Shown: one piece after another, positions 9,777-19,763 of the stretch
Position numbering within the stretch: the first letter of the stretch is position 1
Layout: each line of letters starts with the position of its first letter
DNA from: Roseomonas xinghualingensis
Lineage (GTDB): Bacteria > Pseudomonadota > Alphaproteobacteria > Acetobacterales > Acetobacteraceae
Direction of reading: 5' to 3'
DNA length: 45,604 bases
NCBI RefSeq assembly: GCF_025791835.1
Contig: NZ_JAOXLP010000026.1
Span: 1-45,604, forward strand
The notes under the pieces: model-generated
What the model saw: the letters and a program-made list of their open reading frames with translations, nothing else
The model's database searches: none
Told to the model about the DNA's origin: nothing
Translations under genes and position numbers: made by a program

Positions 9777-11821
9777 TCGTCGGAACCGCCGGCCATATCG
9801 ACCATGGCAAGACTGCCCTGGTGAAGGCACTCACCGGTGTTGAGACGGATCGCCTGAAGGAGGAGAAGGCGCGCGGGATCACCATCGATCTCGGCTTCGC
9901 CTATCTCGGCCAGGACGATGGCGTCATCGGCTTCGTCGATGTCCCGGGGCATGAGCGTTTCGTCCACACCATGCTGGCGGGCGCGAGCGGCATTGATTTC
10001 GCGCTGCTGGTTGTTGCCGCGGATGACGGAATCAAGCCGCAGACCCGAGAGCATCTCGCTATCCTGGACCTGCTCGGCATTCGCCGTGGGGTGGTGGCGC
10101 TCAGCAAGGCCGATCTGGCCGATCCCCTGCGCCGCGCCGCCGTCACGGCGGAGATCCGCGAGGCGCTAGCGCCGACTTTCCTGCGGGATGCCGCCATCCT
10201 GCCGGTCTCGGTGATGAGCGGGGAGGGGATCGATGCGCTGAAGGCCACCCTGGCCCACGCCCAGGCGGAAACCGCCGCCCCTGATCCGCATGGCCGGTTC
10301 CGGCTTTCCGTCGATCGCTGTTTTGTCCTGCAGGGGGCCGGCACGGTCGTGACCGGCACCGTCCTCTCCGGCTCGGTTGCCGTGGGTGATCAGGTGGTGG
10401 TCAGCCCCAGTGGGCTGGCGGCGCGGGTGCGCTCCATCCATGCGCAGAACCGTCCCGCCACCCGCGGATTGGAGGGACAGCGCTGTGCCCTCAACCTGGC
10501 GGGAGAGAGTATCGCCAAGGATGCGATCAGCCGCGGCGACATGGTGCTCGATCCCGCGTTGCACGCCCCGGCCGACCGGATCGATGCCGAGTTCCGAGCC
10601 CTTCCCAGCGAACCCAAGGCGATCGGCCAATGGTTCCCGGCGCGCCTGCACCATGCGAGCGCGGAGGTCGGCGCACGTCTGGTCCCGCTGGCGGGCTCGA
10701 TCGAGCCGGGCGGCACGGCAAAGGTCCAGCTTGTGCTGGACACTCCCATCGCGGCGGCGGCCGGGGATCGCTTCATCCTGCGCGACGTCTCGGCGCAGCG
10801 CACCATCGGCGGCGGGCGCTTCCTGGACCTGCGCGCCCCTGCCCGCAAGCGCCGCACGCCGGAGCGTTTCGCCCAGCTCGGCGTCCTGTCCGAGGCAAGC
10901 CCGGCCGAGGCCTTCGCCCGGCTGCTGGAGATGCCGCCCTTCCATCTGGAGGTAGCGGCTTTCGCCAGGGACCATGCGCTGGCCGGTACGGAGGCCGAGG
11001 CACTGATCCTGAGGCTGGGTGCCGTCACCCTGGATGCGGGCGGCAGCCGCTACGCCCTTTCACCGGGGCGCTGGGAGGAGTTCCGGGCGAGCCTTTCCGC
11101 CGGGATCGCCCGCTTCCATGAGGAAAACCCGGATCTTCAGGGCATTGGCCGCGAAAAGCTGCGGATGCAGGTGGTCCCACGCCTGCCGCCATCGGCCTTC
11201 GTTGCCGCGCTGGAGCACGAGGCCAGAGCCGGTACGGTCGTCCTTGAAGGCGCCTTCCTGCGCCTGCCTGGTCATGAGGTGCGGCTGAACCCGCAGGATG
11301 AAGAACTCTTCGGTCGCATTGTCCCTTTGCTGGATGGCGAGGCGCGCTTCCGCCCACCGCGCGTCCGCGATTTCGTTTCCGCCCTCGGCGTGGAGGAGGC
11401 GGAGATCCGGCGCGTCCTGAAGCTTTGCGCGCGGCTGGGTCGCGTGGACCAGATCGCGCATGACCACTTCTTCCTGCGCGCCACCACCTCGGAGATGGTG
11501 GAGATCGTGAGGGATGTAGCCGCCAAGGCCACCGATGGCTGGATCACCGCCGCAGCCTTCCGGGACAGGATGGACAATGGCCGCAAGGTCGCGATCCAGA
11601 TCCTCGACTTTTTCGACAGGCACGGCGTTACCTTGCGCCGGGGAGACCTGCGCCGCATAAACCCTCATCGCACGGACCTGTTCCGCATGTCCGAAGCCGA
11701 TGCGCATGGAAGAGAATCGTCCCTGGTGGGGCGTCCGGACTTCAAATCCGGGTGGGGCAGCGAGACTGTCCCGGGTGGGTTCGACTCCCATTCTCTTCCG
11801 CCATCGACGGAACCCGCATGA
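9773..11821 (+). CDS. selB: Selenocysteine-specific elongation factor SelB, with selC inside its 3' end
   Basis: SelB delivers Sec-tRNA(Sec) to the ribosome at UGA-SECIS. The G domain is clear: [11 protein letters not shown] (P-loop, residues 4-14), DVPGHERF and SKADL. The C-terminal half has winged helices that bind SECIS RNA, ending in the normal family terminus near [16 protein letters not shown]. There is no stop there. The frame continues about 45 residues, and residues 646-677 are encoded by the 96 bases of the tRNA-Sec gene, exactly 32 codons in frame. The stop TGA 11819-11821 overlaps the next gene's ATG. Confidence 0.95.
   Translation: MIVGTAGHIDHGKTALVKALTGVETDRLKEEKARGITIDLGFAYLGQDDGVIGFVDVPGHERFVHTMLAGASGIDFALLVVAADDGIKPQTREHLAILDLLGIRRGVVALSKADLADPLRRAAVTAEIREALAPTFLRDAAILPVSVMSGEGIDALKATLAHAQAETAAPDPHGRFRLSVDRCFVLQGAGTVVTGTVLSGSVAVGDQVVVSPSGLAARVRSIHAQNRPATRGLEGQRCALNLAGESIAKDAISRGDMVLDPALHAPADRIDAEFRALPSEPKAIGQWFPARLHHASAEVGARLVPLAGSIEPGGTAKVQLVLDTPIAAAAGDRFILRDVSAQRTIGGGRFLDLRAPARKRRTPERFAQLGVLSEASPAEAFARLLEMPPFHLEVAAFARDHALAGTEAEALILRLGAVTLDAGGSRYALSPGRWEEFRASLSAGIARFHEENPDLQGIGREKLRMQVVPRLPPSAFVAALEHEARAGTVVLEGAFLRLPGHEVRLNPQDEELFGRIVPLLDGEARFRPPRVRDFVSALGVEEAEIRRVLKLCARLGRVDQIAHDHFFLRATTSEMVEIVRDVAAKATDGWITAAAFRDRMDNGRKVAIQILDFFDRHGVTLRRGDLRRINPHRTDLFRMSEADAHGRESSLVGRPDFKSGWGSETVPGGFDSHSLPPSTEPA
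11708..11803 (+). tRNA. selC: tRNA-Sec (anticodon TCA)
   Basis: The 96-base gene has the 8-bp acceptor stem specific to tRNA-Sec (GGAAGAGA 11708-11715 with TCTCTTCC 11792-11799), discriminator G and an encoded CCA (11801-11803). The anticodon stem CCGGA/TCCGG closes the loop CTTCAAA with TCA at 11742-11744. A long variable arm and a GGTTCGACTCC-type T arm follow. It lies on the same strand as selB and entirely inside its reading frame, so tRNA processing must cut the selB transcript within coding sequence. Confidence 0.96.
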
Positions 11822-12198
11822 CCATTCCCGCCGAAACCGATTTCGATGACTGGCTGATCGCGATGTTCCGCGAGACCGGCTCCTTCACCATGCTTTTCGT
11901 GCTGGTGGAGATCACGGAAACGAAGGTGGAGTTGCTGCGATCCGCCTATCTCCATGTGGTCGGCGACGAAACGCGATGGCCGGACATGGTGCGGATATTC
12001 ACCGGGGCCGGTGTCGCCTGGTCCGGCGCGGTGTTCTACCGGGCTGGGCGTGAGGGGCTGGTGGAGGATGCCACCGCCAAGGCACGGCTCGCCTCCCTGA
12101 TGCGCAACCTGCATGAGGACCGTTCCCTGATCCGGGAAGGCGAGTTCTTCAATGCGGACGGGCTGCGGCTCCGCATCGAGGAGCTGAAGCCGCACTGA
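11818..12198 (+). CDS. Conserved protein of unknown function after selB/selC
   Basis: The 126-residue protein starts at ATG 11818, overlapping the selB stop (ATGA), 15 bases after the tRNA-Sec 3' end. It is acidic, has no signal peptide and no membrane segment, and I recognise no domain. Visible features are a DFDDWLIAMF start, a hydrophobic strand FTMLFVLVEIT and a charged C terminus with LRIEELKPH. Because RNase P and 3' processing of selC separate it from selB on the mature RNA, its translation may depend on the state of tRNA processing. It could be a Sec-linked factor, but this is inference from position only. Confidence 0.75.
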   Translation: MTIPAETDFDDWLIAMFRETGSFTMLFVLVEITETKVELLRSAYLHVVGDETRWPDMVRIFTGAGVAWSGAVFYRAGREGLVEDATAKARLASLMRNLHEDRSLIREGEFFNADGLRLRIEELKPH

Positions 12199-12199
12199 C

Positions 12200-12222
12200 C
12201 ACGGGCGCCGGCACCTCCCGTG
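12200..12222. terminator. Weak hairpin between convergent genes
   Basis: CACGGG (12200-12205) and CCCGTG (12217-12222) form a 6-bp stem in the 33-base gap between the plus-strand sel operon end and the minus-strand secreted-protein gene end. No U-tract is present on either side, so a terminator role is only suggested by position. Confidence 0.3.
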
Positions 12223-12231
12223 CCAGTTGCC

Positions 12232-12573
12232 TCAGCAGGCCGAGGTGGGTGCTGGCGGCGCCGGTGCGGCGATAGGGTCCAGCCCCCGCGCCGTGGCTGG
12301 CTGCCAGGTGCGAGACTCCCGCGTCGCCCCGCTGGGATTGGTGCCGATATGCGATCCGCCCGTGCCGCCGCTCCAGCCCGTGGAGCCGGCATTGCCCGGA
12401 GCGGTGCCATCGCTGCTGCCGCGCGCGGGAGGGGTGGCCGCTTCGGCCCTGCTTGCCTGCTGGCACTCGCCGTCTTTGAGGCTTTGCGTGGAGGGCGGCT
12501 GGGTTTGCGCGAAGCTGGGCGTGGCGATGGCCAGGCCAGCCAGGCAGGCGATCAACTCCGGTCGAAAGCGCAT
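12232..12573 (-). CDS. Small secreted Gly/Ser/Thr-rich protein
   Basis: The 113-residue product starts at MRFRPELIA, with a clear Sec signal peptide ending SFAQTQ near residue 20. The mature part is low in hydrophobics and contains PGNAGSTGWSGGTGGSHIGTN followed by a TWQPATARGLDP motif. I recall similar small alphaproteobacterial periplasmic proteins with this G-x-x-GWSGG and ATARGLDP pattern, but no function. It lies downstream of selD on the same strand, separated by a hairpin, and may be co-transcribed with it. Confidence 0.65.
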   Translation of the reverse strand: MRFRPELIACLAGLAIATPSFAQTQPPSTQSLKDGECQQASRAEAATPPARGSSDGTAPGNAGSTGWSGGTGGSHIGTNPSGATRESRTWQPATARGLDPIAAPAPPAPTSAC

Positions 12574-12628
12574 ATTACCCTCCTCCACGCATCGTCGGGC
12601 AGGCTTGCCGCCCCCATTGTATTGGAGC

Positions 12629-12664
12629 GCCGCCGGCGCGTGATAGTTTGCGCGCCCCGGCGGC
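12629..12664 (-). terminator. GC hairpin after selD
   Basis: GCCGCCGG-CGCG (12629-12640) pairs with CGCG-CC-CCGGCGGC (12651-12664), 12 pairs with a two-base bulge and a 10-base loop, 7 bases past the selD stop. No U-run follows on the minus strand, so it may only partly stop transcription into the secreted-protein gene. Confidence 0.4.
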
Positions 12665-12671
12665 CGTGGCG

Positions 12672-13718
12672 CTACACCACCGCCACGCGGGGCTCGCCCG
12701 GCGCCGCCGAGCCGATCAGCCGCGCCAGAGGATAGCCAGCTGCCTTGATCCGCTCCAGGATTCCGGGGGCTTGTTCAGGGGCGCAGGCGATCAGAAGCCC
12801 ACCCGAGGTCTGCGGATCGGTCAGCAGCTTGCGCTCCCAGGCTGGCAGCCCGTCGGGAAGGATGACCTGCTCGCCATAGCTCGCCCAGTTGCGTTCCGAG
12901 GCCCCGGTGGCGAAGCCCTGCTCGGCCAGCGCCGCGGCATGGGCCAGCAAGGGCACTTCCTGCCTGCGGATGGTCAGCGCCAACCCTGACCCACGCGCCA
13001 TCTCCAGCGCGTGGCCCAGCAGACCAAAGCCGGTCACATCCGTGATCCCATGGACGGCAGGGTCCGAGGCAAGCTCCGCGCCCACGCGATTCAGCAGCGT
13101 GGTCGAGGCGACCATCTCCTCATAGGCCCCATCGGGCAGGGCCCCCTTCTTGATGGCGGCCGAATAGATGCCGACGCCCAGGCCCTTCGTCAGGATCAGG
13201 GCATCGCCGGGCCGTGCACCGGCATTGCGGCGCAACTGGTCCGGCCGGCAGAGTCCGATGATGGCCAGCCCGTAGATGGGTTCCGGCGCATCAATGGAAT
13301 GCCCGCCCGCAACCGGAATGCCAGCTTCCGCACAGATCGAAGCGCCGCCCTGCAGGATTTCCCGGATAATCTCGGGCGGAAGCTTGTCGATCGGCATTCC
13401 CAGGATGGCCAGTGCCATGATGGGTTTGCCGCCCATGGCATAGACATCCGAAATGGCATTGGCCGCCGCGATCCGCCCGAAATCGCGAGGATCGTCCACC
13501 ATGGGCATGAAGAAATCGGTGGTCGCGATCACGGCAAGGTTTTCGTCCACCTGCCACGCAGCCGCGTCATCGGCGGTTTCGGTGCCCACCAGCAATTGCT
13601 GGAAGGGGGCCGCCATGGGCTGGCCCGCCAGCAGCTTCTGAAGGACGGAGGGGGCCAGCTTGCAGCCGCACCCACCGCCATGGGCGAATTCGGTAAGCCG
13701 TATCGTTTGGGCGGACAT
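12672..13718 (-). CDS. selD: Selenide, water dikinase (selenophosphate synthetase)
   Basis: SelD makes selenophosphate from selenide and ATP, the selenium donor for SelA. The start chosen is [20 protein letters not shown], giving 348 residues and placing Cys17, Cys19 and Lys20 exactly as in E. coli SelD. This is therefore the cysteine form; it needs no selenocysteine of its own. Glycine-rich ATP-binding segments ([36 protein letters not shown]) follow. It is on the strand opposite to the fdo-sel operon, 160 bases downstream of htpG, whose terminator separates them. Confidence 0.96.
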   Translation of the reverse strand: MSAQTIRLTEFAHGGGCGCKLAPSVLQKLLAGQPMAAPFQQLLVGTETADDAAAWQVDENLAVIATTDFFMPMVDDPRDFGRIAAANAISDVYAMGGKPIMALAILGMPIDKLPPEIIREILQGGASICAEAGIPVAGGHSIDAPEPIYGLAIIGLCRPDQLRRNAGARPGDALILTKGLGVGIYSAAIKKGALPDGAYEEMVASTTLLNRVGAELASDPAVHGITDVTGFGLLGHALEMARGSGLALTIRRQEVPLLAHAAALAEQGFATGASERNWASYGEQVILPDGLPAWERKLLTDPQTSGGLLIACAPEQAPGILERIKAAGYPLARLIGSAAPGEPRVAVV

Positions 13719-13830
13719 GGCATGCCTTGCTGTTCTGATCGCTTGCAAGGGCAACATATCCGAACCCCGGGTGATCTCCAGGGGAAGCGCGGCTGGATGC
13801 TCACACCAGCGACTTCTCCCTGGCATAAGC

Positions 13831-13866
13831 AAAGCCGCCCCGCGGCCCTTCAGGAGGCCGCGGGGC
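13831..13866 (-). terminator. Rho-independent terminator of htpG
   Basis: A perfect 11-bp GC stem (GCCCCGCGGCC 13837-13847 with GGCCGCGGGGC 13856-13866) and an 8-base loop lie 15 bases past the htpG stop. On the minus strand the stem is followed by GGCTTTGCTT, a short U-rich run. Confidence 0.75.
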
Positions 13867-13880
13867 AGTACCAGGCGTCG

Positions 13881-15719
13881 TCAGCCCATGCTGGCCGCGA
13901 AAGCCTCCGCCACACGCCGGGCGAAGGCGGCCGGGTCGCGCGGCGTGTCGCCATCCTGCACGCGGGCCAGGTCCAGCAGCAGCCCAGCCGCCTCGCCCAG
14001 CCCGGCCCCACCCTCGGCCCGGGCGGCCAGGCTGCGGATCAACGGATGGCGCGGGTTGATCTCCAGCACCGGCATGCCGGCCCCAAAGTCTCGGCCTGCC
14101 CGTTGCAGCAGCCGCTGCATATGCAGGTCCGGTCCGCCCGCCGAGGCCGCGAGGACCACGGCGCTGTCCACTAGCCGGTCCGTGCCGCGCACCTCGGACA
14201 CTTCGTCCTTCAGCGCATCCTTCAGCAGCGGAACCAGCTTCGAGATATCCGCCGCCTCGCCAGGCGTGCCCTCATCGGCCTTGATCTTCGACAGGTCGAT
14301 GGTGCCCTGGGTGATGCTGCGGATGGGCTTGTCCTCGAAGCTGTCCAGCCGCTCCGGCCAGAAGGCGTCGATCTGGTCGGAGAGCAGCAGAACCTCCACG
14401 CCGCGGGCGCGGAAGCCTTCCAACTGGGGCGACTTCGCCAGCGCCTCCGGCGAGTCCCCGGCCAGGACATAGATCGCCTCCTGGCCCTCCTTCATGCGGG
14501 AGACATAGTCGGCCAGCGAGGTCCAGCCCTCCACGGCCGAGGAACGGAAGCGCAGAAGGCTGGCGAGATCCTTGCGGTGCTCGGCATCCTCCCAGATGCC
14601 CTCCTTCATGATCGGGCCGAAATTCTCCCAGAACTTCGCGTAGCTCTCGGTATCCTTCGCGCGGTTCTTCAACTCCGTCATCACGCGTCCGGTCACCGCA
14701 CGCCGGATGCGGGCCAGAACAGGGGTGGATTGCAGCATCTCGCGGGAGACGTTGAGCGGAAGATCCTCGGTATCCACCACGCCCTGCACGAAGCGCAGCC
14801 AGGAGGGCAGCAGTTCCGCCTGGTCGGTGATGAACATCCGCCGCACATGCAGGCGGACGCGGCTCTCGCGCTCCCCCTCCACCACCTGGAAAGGCTTCAT
14901 GCCCGGGATGAAGAGGAGGGCGGTGAAGTCCAGTGCACCCTCGGCCCGCCAGTGCAGCGTGGCCCAGGGCTCGTCGAAGGCATGGCCGAGATGGCGGTAG
15001 AAGTCGGTGTAGCTCTCCTCGCTGATCTCCGACTTGGGCTTGCGCCACAGCGCCGTTCCCTCATTGGCCGGCTCGTCCTTGCCGTCACGGGCAATGGTGA
15101 TGGGAATGGTGATGTGGTCCGCCCATTTGCGGATGATCGCCTGCAGCCGGAACGGCTCTAGGAACTCCTCCGCATCAGGCTTGATATGCAGGACGATGTC
15201 GGTGCCTGCCTCGTCCCGGCTTGCGGGCTCCAGCGTGTAGCTGCCCTGGCCCTCGGAGGTCCATTTCCACGCCTCGTCCGTCCCCGCTCGGCGGGAGGTG
15301 ACCTCAACCCTGTCCGCCACCATGAAGGCGGAATAGAAGCCGACGCCAAATTGGCCGATCAGGCTGGGGCGCTCGGCCGGGCTGGCCTCGGCCAGGGACT
15401 GGGTGAAGGCGCGCGTGCCGGACCGGGCGATGGTGCCCAGATTCTCCGCCAGATCACCCTTGGCCATGCCAATGCCTGGATCGGAAATGGTGAGGGTGCG
15501 GGCAGCCTTGTCCGGGAGGATCCGGACGCCGGCGCCTTCCGGCACCGCCGGAATGGATTGTGTCAGGGCCTCGAAGCGGCGCCGGTCCACCGCGTCAGCA
15601 GCGTTGGCAACCAGCTCACGCAGGAAGATCTCCCGGTCCGAGTAGAGGGCGTGGACCACCAGGTCCAGCAGGCGCCCGACCTCCGCGCCGAATTCGTGGC
15701 GTTCCACCGTCTCACTCAC
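13881..15719 (-). CDS. htpG: Molecular chaperone HtpG (Hsp90)
   Basis: This is the cytosolic Hsp90 dimeric ATPase. The N-terminal GHKL ATPase motifs are all present: [17 protein letters not shown], and [16 protein letters not shown]. The middle-domain WKW and the [11 protein letters not shown] signature follow. I prefer GTG 15719 as start ([14 protein letters not shown], 612 residues) because AGGAGA lies 6 bases before it. An ATG six bases upstream at 15725 would sit directly against that ribosome binding site. The gene is single, ends in a strong terminator and is divergent from nothing obvious. Confidence 0.95.
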   Translation of the reverse strand: MSETVERHEFGAEVGRLLDLVVHALYSDREIFLRELVANAADAVDRRRFEALTQSIPAVPEGAGVRILPDKAARTLTISDPGIGMAKGDLAENLGTIARSGTRAFTQSLAEASPAERPSLIGQFGVGFYSAFMVADRVEVTSRRAGTDEAWKWTSEGQGSYTLEPASRDEAGTDIVLHIKPDAEEFLEPFRLQAIIRKWADHITIPITIARDGKDEPANEGTALWRKPKSEISEESYTDFYRHLGHAFDEPWATLHWRAEGALDFTALLFIPGMKPFQVVEGERESRVRLHVRRMFITDQAELLPSWLRFVQGVVDTEDLPLNVSREMLQSTPVLARIRRAVTGRVMTELKNRAKDTESYAKFWENFGPIMKEGIWEDAEHRKDLASLLRFRSSAVEGWTSLADYVSRMKEGQEAIYVLAGDSPEALAKSPQLEGFRARGVEVLLLSDQIDAFWPERLDSFEDKPIRSITQGTIDLSKIKADEGTPGEAADISKLVPLLKDALKDEVSEVRGTDRLVDSAVVLAASAGGPDLHMQRLLQRAGRDFGAGMPVLEINPRHPLIRSLAARAEGGAGLGEAAGLLLDLARVQDGDTPRDPAAFARRVAEAFAASMG

Positions 15720-15909
15720 AATCATTCTCCTAGCCTTGGGGCCAATCGGCTGTGCGATATGAAAGGACCGCGGCTCGCCTTCAAGATCCGGAGAACGGGC
15801 AGGGCCGCCCGATCCTGTCGTCCAGTTCCCTGGAATCCCATCGGCTCGCCCGGATGGGCGCGCCACGGAAAAGGCGTGGGAGGTGGCGAGCGTCAGGCAC
15901 CGGCCCAGA

Positions 15910-18144
15910 TTAGCGCGTGGCCGGCGGGATGCATGAATTCGCTCCGGCGCCGGTATCCTCAGCCCGCAGCAACAAGACCACGCACCTGGCCAGCTCATCC
16001 GGATCGACAGGCTTGTGCAGCATGGCGAAAGGGCCGTTCTCGGCGGCGTTCGTCAGCTCTCCCTGGCCCGCATCGCCGGCATAGCCGGTAATCAGGATCG
16101 CCGGCAGGCGCGGATAGCGCTTGCGTGCCTGCCGCAGCAGGCCAAGCCCGTTCATGCCGGGCATGGCAAGATCCGTCACCAGCATGTCGCAGCCATCCAG
16201 CCGTGTCAGGGCCGTCTGCCCGTCATGAGCCTCGTCGACATGGTGTCCATGCGAATGCAGGGCGGCCGCCAGCACGGCACGCACCTGCGGCTCGTCATCC
16301 ACCACCAGGATGCGCGCGGCCTTTTCGTCCTGCTGCGGCATGGAGGGCGGGAGGCGAGGTTCCGGAACGGCGTCGATGGCCGCCCGCGGTAGCCAGAGCG
16401 TCACGGTCGTCCCTCGGCCGGGTTCGCTGTCGATCCGAATCGCGCCGCCGGACTGCTCGGCAAAGCCTTTCGCCATCGCGAGGCCAAGCCCCGTGCCCTT
16501 GCCCTTCGGTTTCGTCGTGAAGAAAGGCTCCCCGGCGCGCGCGAGGGTCGCGCGATCCATGCCGCTGCCGGTATCCGATACGCGCAGGCGCAGATAGGAC
16601 CCGGCTGGAAGGCCCGCTGCCGCATCCAGAGGGGCCTGCATCTCTTCCACGGAAGCGGAGAGGGTCAGTGTTCCGCCGCCGCGCGCCGCCATCGCGTCAC
16701 GCGCATTGACCGCCAGGTTGACCAGCACGGTTTCAAGCTGTCCCCGGTCGGCCAGGATCTTCGGCAGCACCGGATCTGCTTCGATCCTTACCTTGATATG
16801 GGTGCCGAGCGTATGCGCCAGAACCTCGCGCAATCCAGAGAGGAGCGGCCCGATCTCGAACAGATCCGCGCGCAGTTCTCCCCTGCGCGCGAAGCCGAGC
16901 AGGCGGCGCGTCACCGACGCGCCTCGCTCGGCGGCGTCTGCGATCATGCCGGCAAAGCGCCGCGCTGTCTCTGCATCGTTGGGCTTGCGCTGGATGACCT
17001 TGGCGCCACCCAGCACCGCCTGCAGCACATTGTTGAAGTCATGCGCGATGCCGCTGGCGAGCCGCCCGAGCGCTTCCATCCGCTGTGCCTGCGCGAGCCG
17101 CCCGAGCGCGGCTTCGTGCTCGCGTCGTGCGAGTTCGAGATCGGCCTGTGTCCGCCGCCGCTCGATCCACAGCAGTGACAGGCCCGCCACCGCAAGGGCC
17201 AGCAGGGAGATCGCGGCAGCGGCGGCACGAAGGGCGGGACGTACGAAGCTGGTCGGCGTCAATTCCTGCCTTGCATCCAGGCCCACGGCGGTGGTGAGCG
17301 GAGCATCCGAGAGCACACGGTAACCGATCAGCTTGGCCGCTCCGTCTAAGGCACTGCGTTCCAATCGCAGCCTCCCGCCCGCGGAGCGCTCAAGCCTGGC
17401 CAGCGCTTTCTGGTCCAGGGAAACACGCTGTCCGAGCGCATGCTGCGCCGCTGAGCTTCGCGCCAGGATGATGCCGTCATGGCGCAGGACGAGCGCGCTG
17501 CTGCCGGCCCCCAGGCTCAGCTCCGCGAGACGCTGGGAGAGGTTGGCCGGATCGATGGATACGACGGCGACGCCCGCGAAGGAGCCTGCACGCTCCTTGA
17601 GCGGGCGCGTGAGCTGAACGGTCCACTGATCCGATGTGCGCCCGACCAGCGGCGCACTCACGAACAGGGATTGCCGCCCTTCGCGGTGAACCCGGAAGTG
17701 CTCGCGATCACTCAGTTCGACGCTTTGCCAGCCCGGTACGGATGACCAGCTCAGCCACCCATCCGCCCCGATGACCGCGACCTGGAGAACACCGAAGCGG
17801 CCATCAGCGGAAACGGCGGCGAGTTGATCCTCCATCGCCTCGGCGCCGTCCCGGTCATTGTTTTCCCGCAGGCGCTGACGGGATTGTGCCAGGTCATGCA
17901 GGCCTTCCACCGCCTCCAGGATCCGCAGCAGGTTCTGCTCGATCGCGCCGGCCGATACCTCTGCTCGCGCAAGAGCCGCGGCTTCCGCTTCCCGCTCCAC
18001 GCGGTCGGCATAGCCTTCCGCGACGAACCAGACCACTCCGGACAGGATGAGCCAGATGGATGCTGTCAGCGCCCAGGTCGCATGGCGGGAAAGGCGGGAA
18101 ATCACGCGGGACGCTCCGGAGGCGTTGCGGGGTGGAAGCGCCAT
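15910..18144 (-). CDS. Hybrid sensor histidine kinase/response regulator
   Basis: The 744-residue membrane kinase has TM1 at about 22-43, a periplasmic sensor of the double-Cache kind (about 45-295) and TM2 at about 304-326. The kinase core has His368 in GIAHDFNN, the N-box Asn480 in [11 protein letters not shown]1 DTGSGM (about 524) and G2 [12 protein letters not shown]-terminal receiver follows with Asp616/617, phosphoacceptor Asp658 and Lys711. The GIAHDFNN histidine box and single receiver place it in the common alphaproteobacterial group of Cache-type hybrid kinases. The ligand and output partner are not visible; no response regulator gene adjoins it. Confidence 0.92.
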   Translation of the reverse strand: MALPPRNASGASRVISRLSRHATWALTASIWLILSGVVWFVAEGYADRVEREAEAAALARAEVSAGAIEQNLLRILEAVEGLHDLAQSRQRLRENNDRDGAEAMEDQLAAVSADGRFGVLQVAVIGADGWLSWSSVPGWQSVELSDREHFRVHREGRQSLFVSAPLVGRTSDQWTVQLTRPLKERAGSFAGVAVVSIDPANLSQRLAELSLGAGSSALVLRHDGIILARSSAAQHALGQRVSLDQKALARLERSAGGRLRLERSALDGAAKLIGYRVLSDAPLTTAVGLDARQELTPTSFVRPALRAAAAAISLLALAVAGLSLLWIERRRTQADLELARREHEAALGRLAQAQRMEALGRLASGIAHDFNNVLQAVLGGAKVIQRKPNDAETARRFAGMIADAAERGASVTRRLLGFARRGELRADLFEIGPLLSGLREVLAHTLGTHIKVRIEADPVLPKILADRGQLETVLVNLAVNARDAMAARGGGTLTLSASVEEMQAPLDAAAGLPAGSYLRLRVSDTGSGMDRATLARAGEPFFTTKPKGKGTGLGLAMAKGFAEQSGGAIRIDSEPGRGTTVTLWLPRAAIDAVPEPRLPPSMPQQDEKAARILVVDDEPQVRAVLAAALHSHGHHVDEAHDGQTALTRLDGCDMLVTDLAMPGMNGLGLLRQARKRYPRLPAILITGYAGDAGQGELTNAAENGPFAMLHKPVDPDELARCVVLLLRAEDTGAGANSCIPPATR

Positions 18145-18350
18145 GCGGTGCCGTTACGGCAGGAACGGCCGAGGCTTGCCATGCCGAAGGGCGGTATGAG
18201 GCCGCATGCCCGCGCTGCCATCCTGGAACACCGGCAGGCTGCGGGGCAGGAGTGCGTTCCCGGCGTTTTCGATCCGCTTCATCCCTTGAATCATCAACCG
18301 CCACGGTGCCGGCTTTGATGAAGCGGCTTTCTGATCATGAAGTGAGGCGA

Positions 18351-18403
18351 TGAAAAGGCACCGCTCCGCTGCCATTCCGGCACAGGGAACCGCAGCGGAG
18401 TGG
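18351..18403 (-). terminator. Rho-independent terminator of the aminotransferase gene
   Basis: CCGCTCCGCTGC (18361-18372) pairs with GCAGCGGAGTGG (18392-18403), 12 positions with one G-U, and the minus strand continues GCCTTTTCATC with a four-U run. It lies 18 bases past the aminotransferase stop. The loop of 19 bases is longer than usual but can pair further. Confidence 0.65.
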
Positions 18404-18420
18404 CCTGGATACCGATCCTG

Positions 18421-19614
18421 CTAGGGCTGCCGCTCACCAAGCACGCGCGTCAGCCGTGCCACCGCTTCCCGCGCGAGGCCAGGGCTGACGGCGAAGCAGA
18501 TGCGGATAAAACCCTCTCCCTCGGGCCCGAAGGCGGTACCGGGGGCGACGCCGACCTTGGCTTCCCGCAGCAGGCGGAAGGCGAGGTCCAGGCTGGTCTC
18601 GTCCGTGTCTACCCGGGCCATGAGATAGAAGGCGCCCTCCGGCGCGAAGACCGTCACGCCCTTCAGGCGCGACAGCCCCTCCACCATGATGGCGCGGCTC
18701 TCTGCGCAGCGGCCGACCATGGTGCGGATGAAGGCATCGCCTTCCTCCAGCGCCGCAACGGCCGCGTGCTGGATGAAGGTGGGGATGGAGGTGGTGTTGT
18801 ACTGGCCGAGCTTGCCGAAGGTCTCGGCAAGTCCCTGCGGATAGACGAGCCAGCCCGCGCGCCAGCCGGTCATGGCCCAGTTCTTTGAGAAGGTGGAGGT
18901 CACGATCAGCCGGTCGGACGGCGTGCAGATCTGCAGGAAGGAGGGCGCGATCGCGTTGCCATAGGTAAAGTGGCTGTAGACCTCGTCCGAGATGATCCAG
19001 AGGTCCCGCTCCCGCGCGGCGTCGCGGAGCGCCTCCATCTCGGCGAGGGGCATGACCCAGCCGGTCGGGTTGGACGGGGAGTTCACCACCAGGATGCGGG
19101 TCCGGGGCGTCACCGCCGCCAGGATATCCTCCAGGGGCAGGCTGAAGCGGCCATCGGCGCTGCGGCGGTAGGGCACCGTCACCGGCACGCCCCCGGTCAC
19201 CCGCACGGCCTCGGCCAGATTGGGCCAGTTCGGGGTGGGGATGATGACCTCGTCGCCCGGCTCCAGCAGCGCCTGGCAGGCCTGCATGATGGCGTTCATG
19301 CCGCCGGCGGTGATGGCGAAGCGCTCGGGCGCGACCTCCACGCCCCAGTGGCGGCGGTGATAGTCGCTCAGCGCCTGGTGCAGCCGGGGAAGGCCACGGG
19401 AATAGGTGTAGCGGGTCTCGCCCGCCAGCATGGCGCGCTGAGCCGCCTCCACCACGAAGTTCGGGGTCGGCAGGTCGCCTTCGCCGATCCAGAGTTTCAC
19501 CACCTCGGGATCGTCACGGCCCCGATCGGCCACCAGCCCGATCTGGCTGGTTCCCACCTCCTGGATTCGGCCGGGCAGGGTCTCGGTGAGATCAATGTTC
19601 GGGGCGGAACTCAT
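18421..19614 (-). CDS. Class I PLP-dependent aminotransferase
   Basis: The 397-residue enzyme (start MSSAPNIDLTETLPG) belongs to the aspartate-type aminotransferase fold I group. Visible are the substrate/PLP motif NSPSNPTGWV, the SDEVYSHFTYG strand carrying the PLP aspartate and tyrosine, the Schiff-base lysine in TSTFSKNWAMTGWRAGW, and the terminal FIRICFAVS with the carboxylate-binding arginine. The amino donor and acceptor cannot be fixed from sequence; aspartate, aromatic or branched substrates are all possible. It is a single gene with its own terminator. Confidence 0.9.
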   Translation of the reverse strand: MSSAPNIDLTETLPGRIQEVGTSQIGLVADRGRDDPEVVKLWIGEGDLPTPNFVVEAAQRAMLAGETRYTYSRGLPRLHQALSDYHRRHWGVEVAPERFAITAGGMNAIMQACQALLEPGDEVIIPTPNWPNLAEAVRVTGGVPVTVPYRRSADGRFSLPLEDILAAVTPRTRILVVNSPSNPTGWVMPLAEMEALRDAARERDLWIISDEVYSHFTYGNAIAPSFLQICTPSDRLIVTSTFSKNWAMTGWRAGWLVYPQGLAETFGKLGQYNTTSIPTFIQHAAVAALEEGDAFIRTMVGRCAESRAIMVEGLSRLKGVTVFAPEGAFYLMARVDTDETSLDLAFRLLREAKVGVAPGTAFGPEGEGFIRICFAVSPGLAREAVARLTRVLGERQP

Positions 19615-19763
19615 GAAACCAGATCCTTGCGGGGCGGAAGGCGCCCCAAGAATGGAGCGGGCGGTGCCGGCATGTGGGGACACGCTTCTGCCGCGTTGCC
19701 CGTCTTCCCGAAAGAGGCGAGGGGAGAACTCCGCCATGCGATGGCCGCGGCTGCGCGTGCCGT

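Noticed and set aside
18154..18375. Small minus-strand frame between the kinase and aminotransferase
   Set aside because: It overlaps the terminator hairpin and has no recognisable domain.
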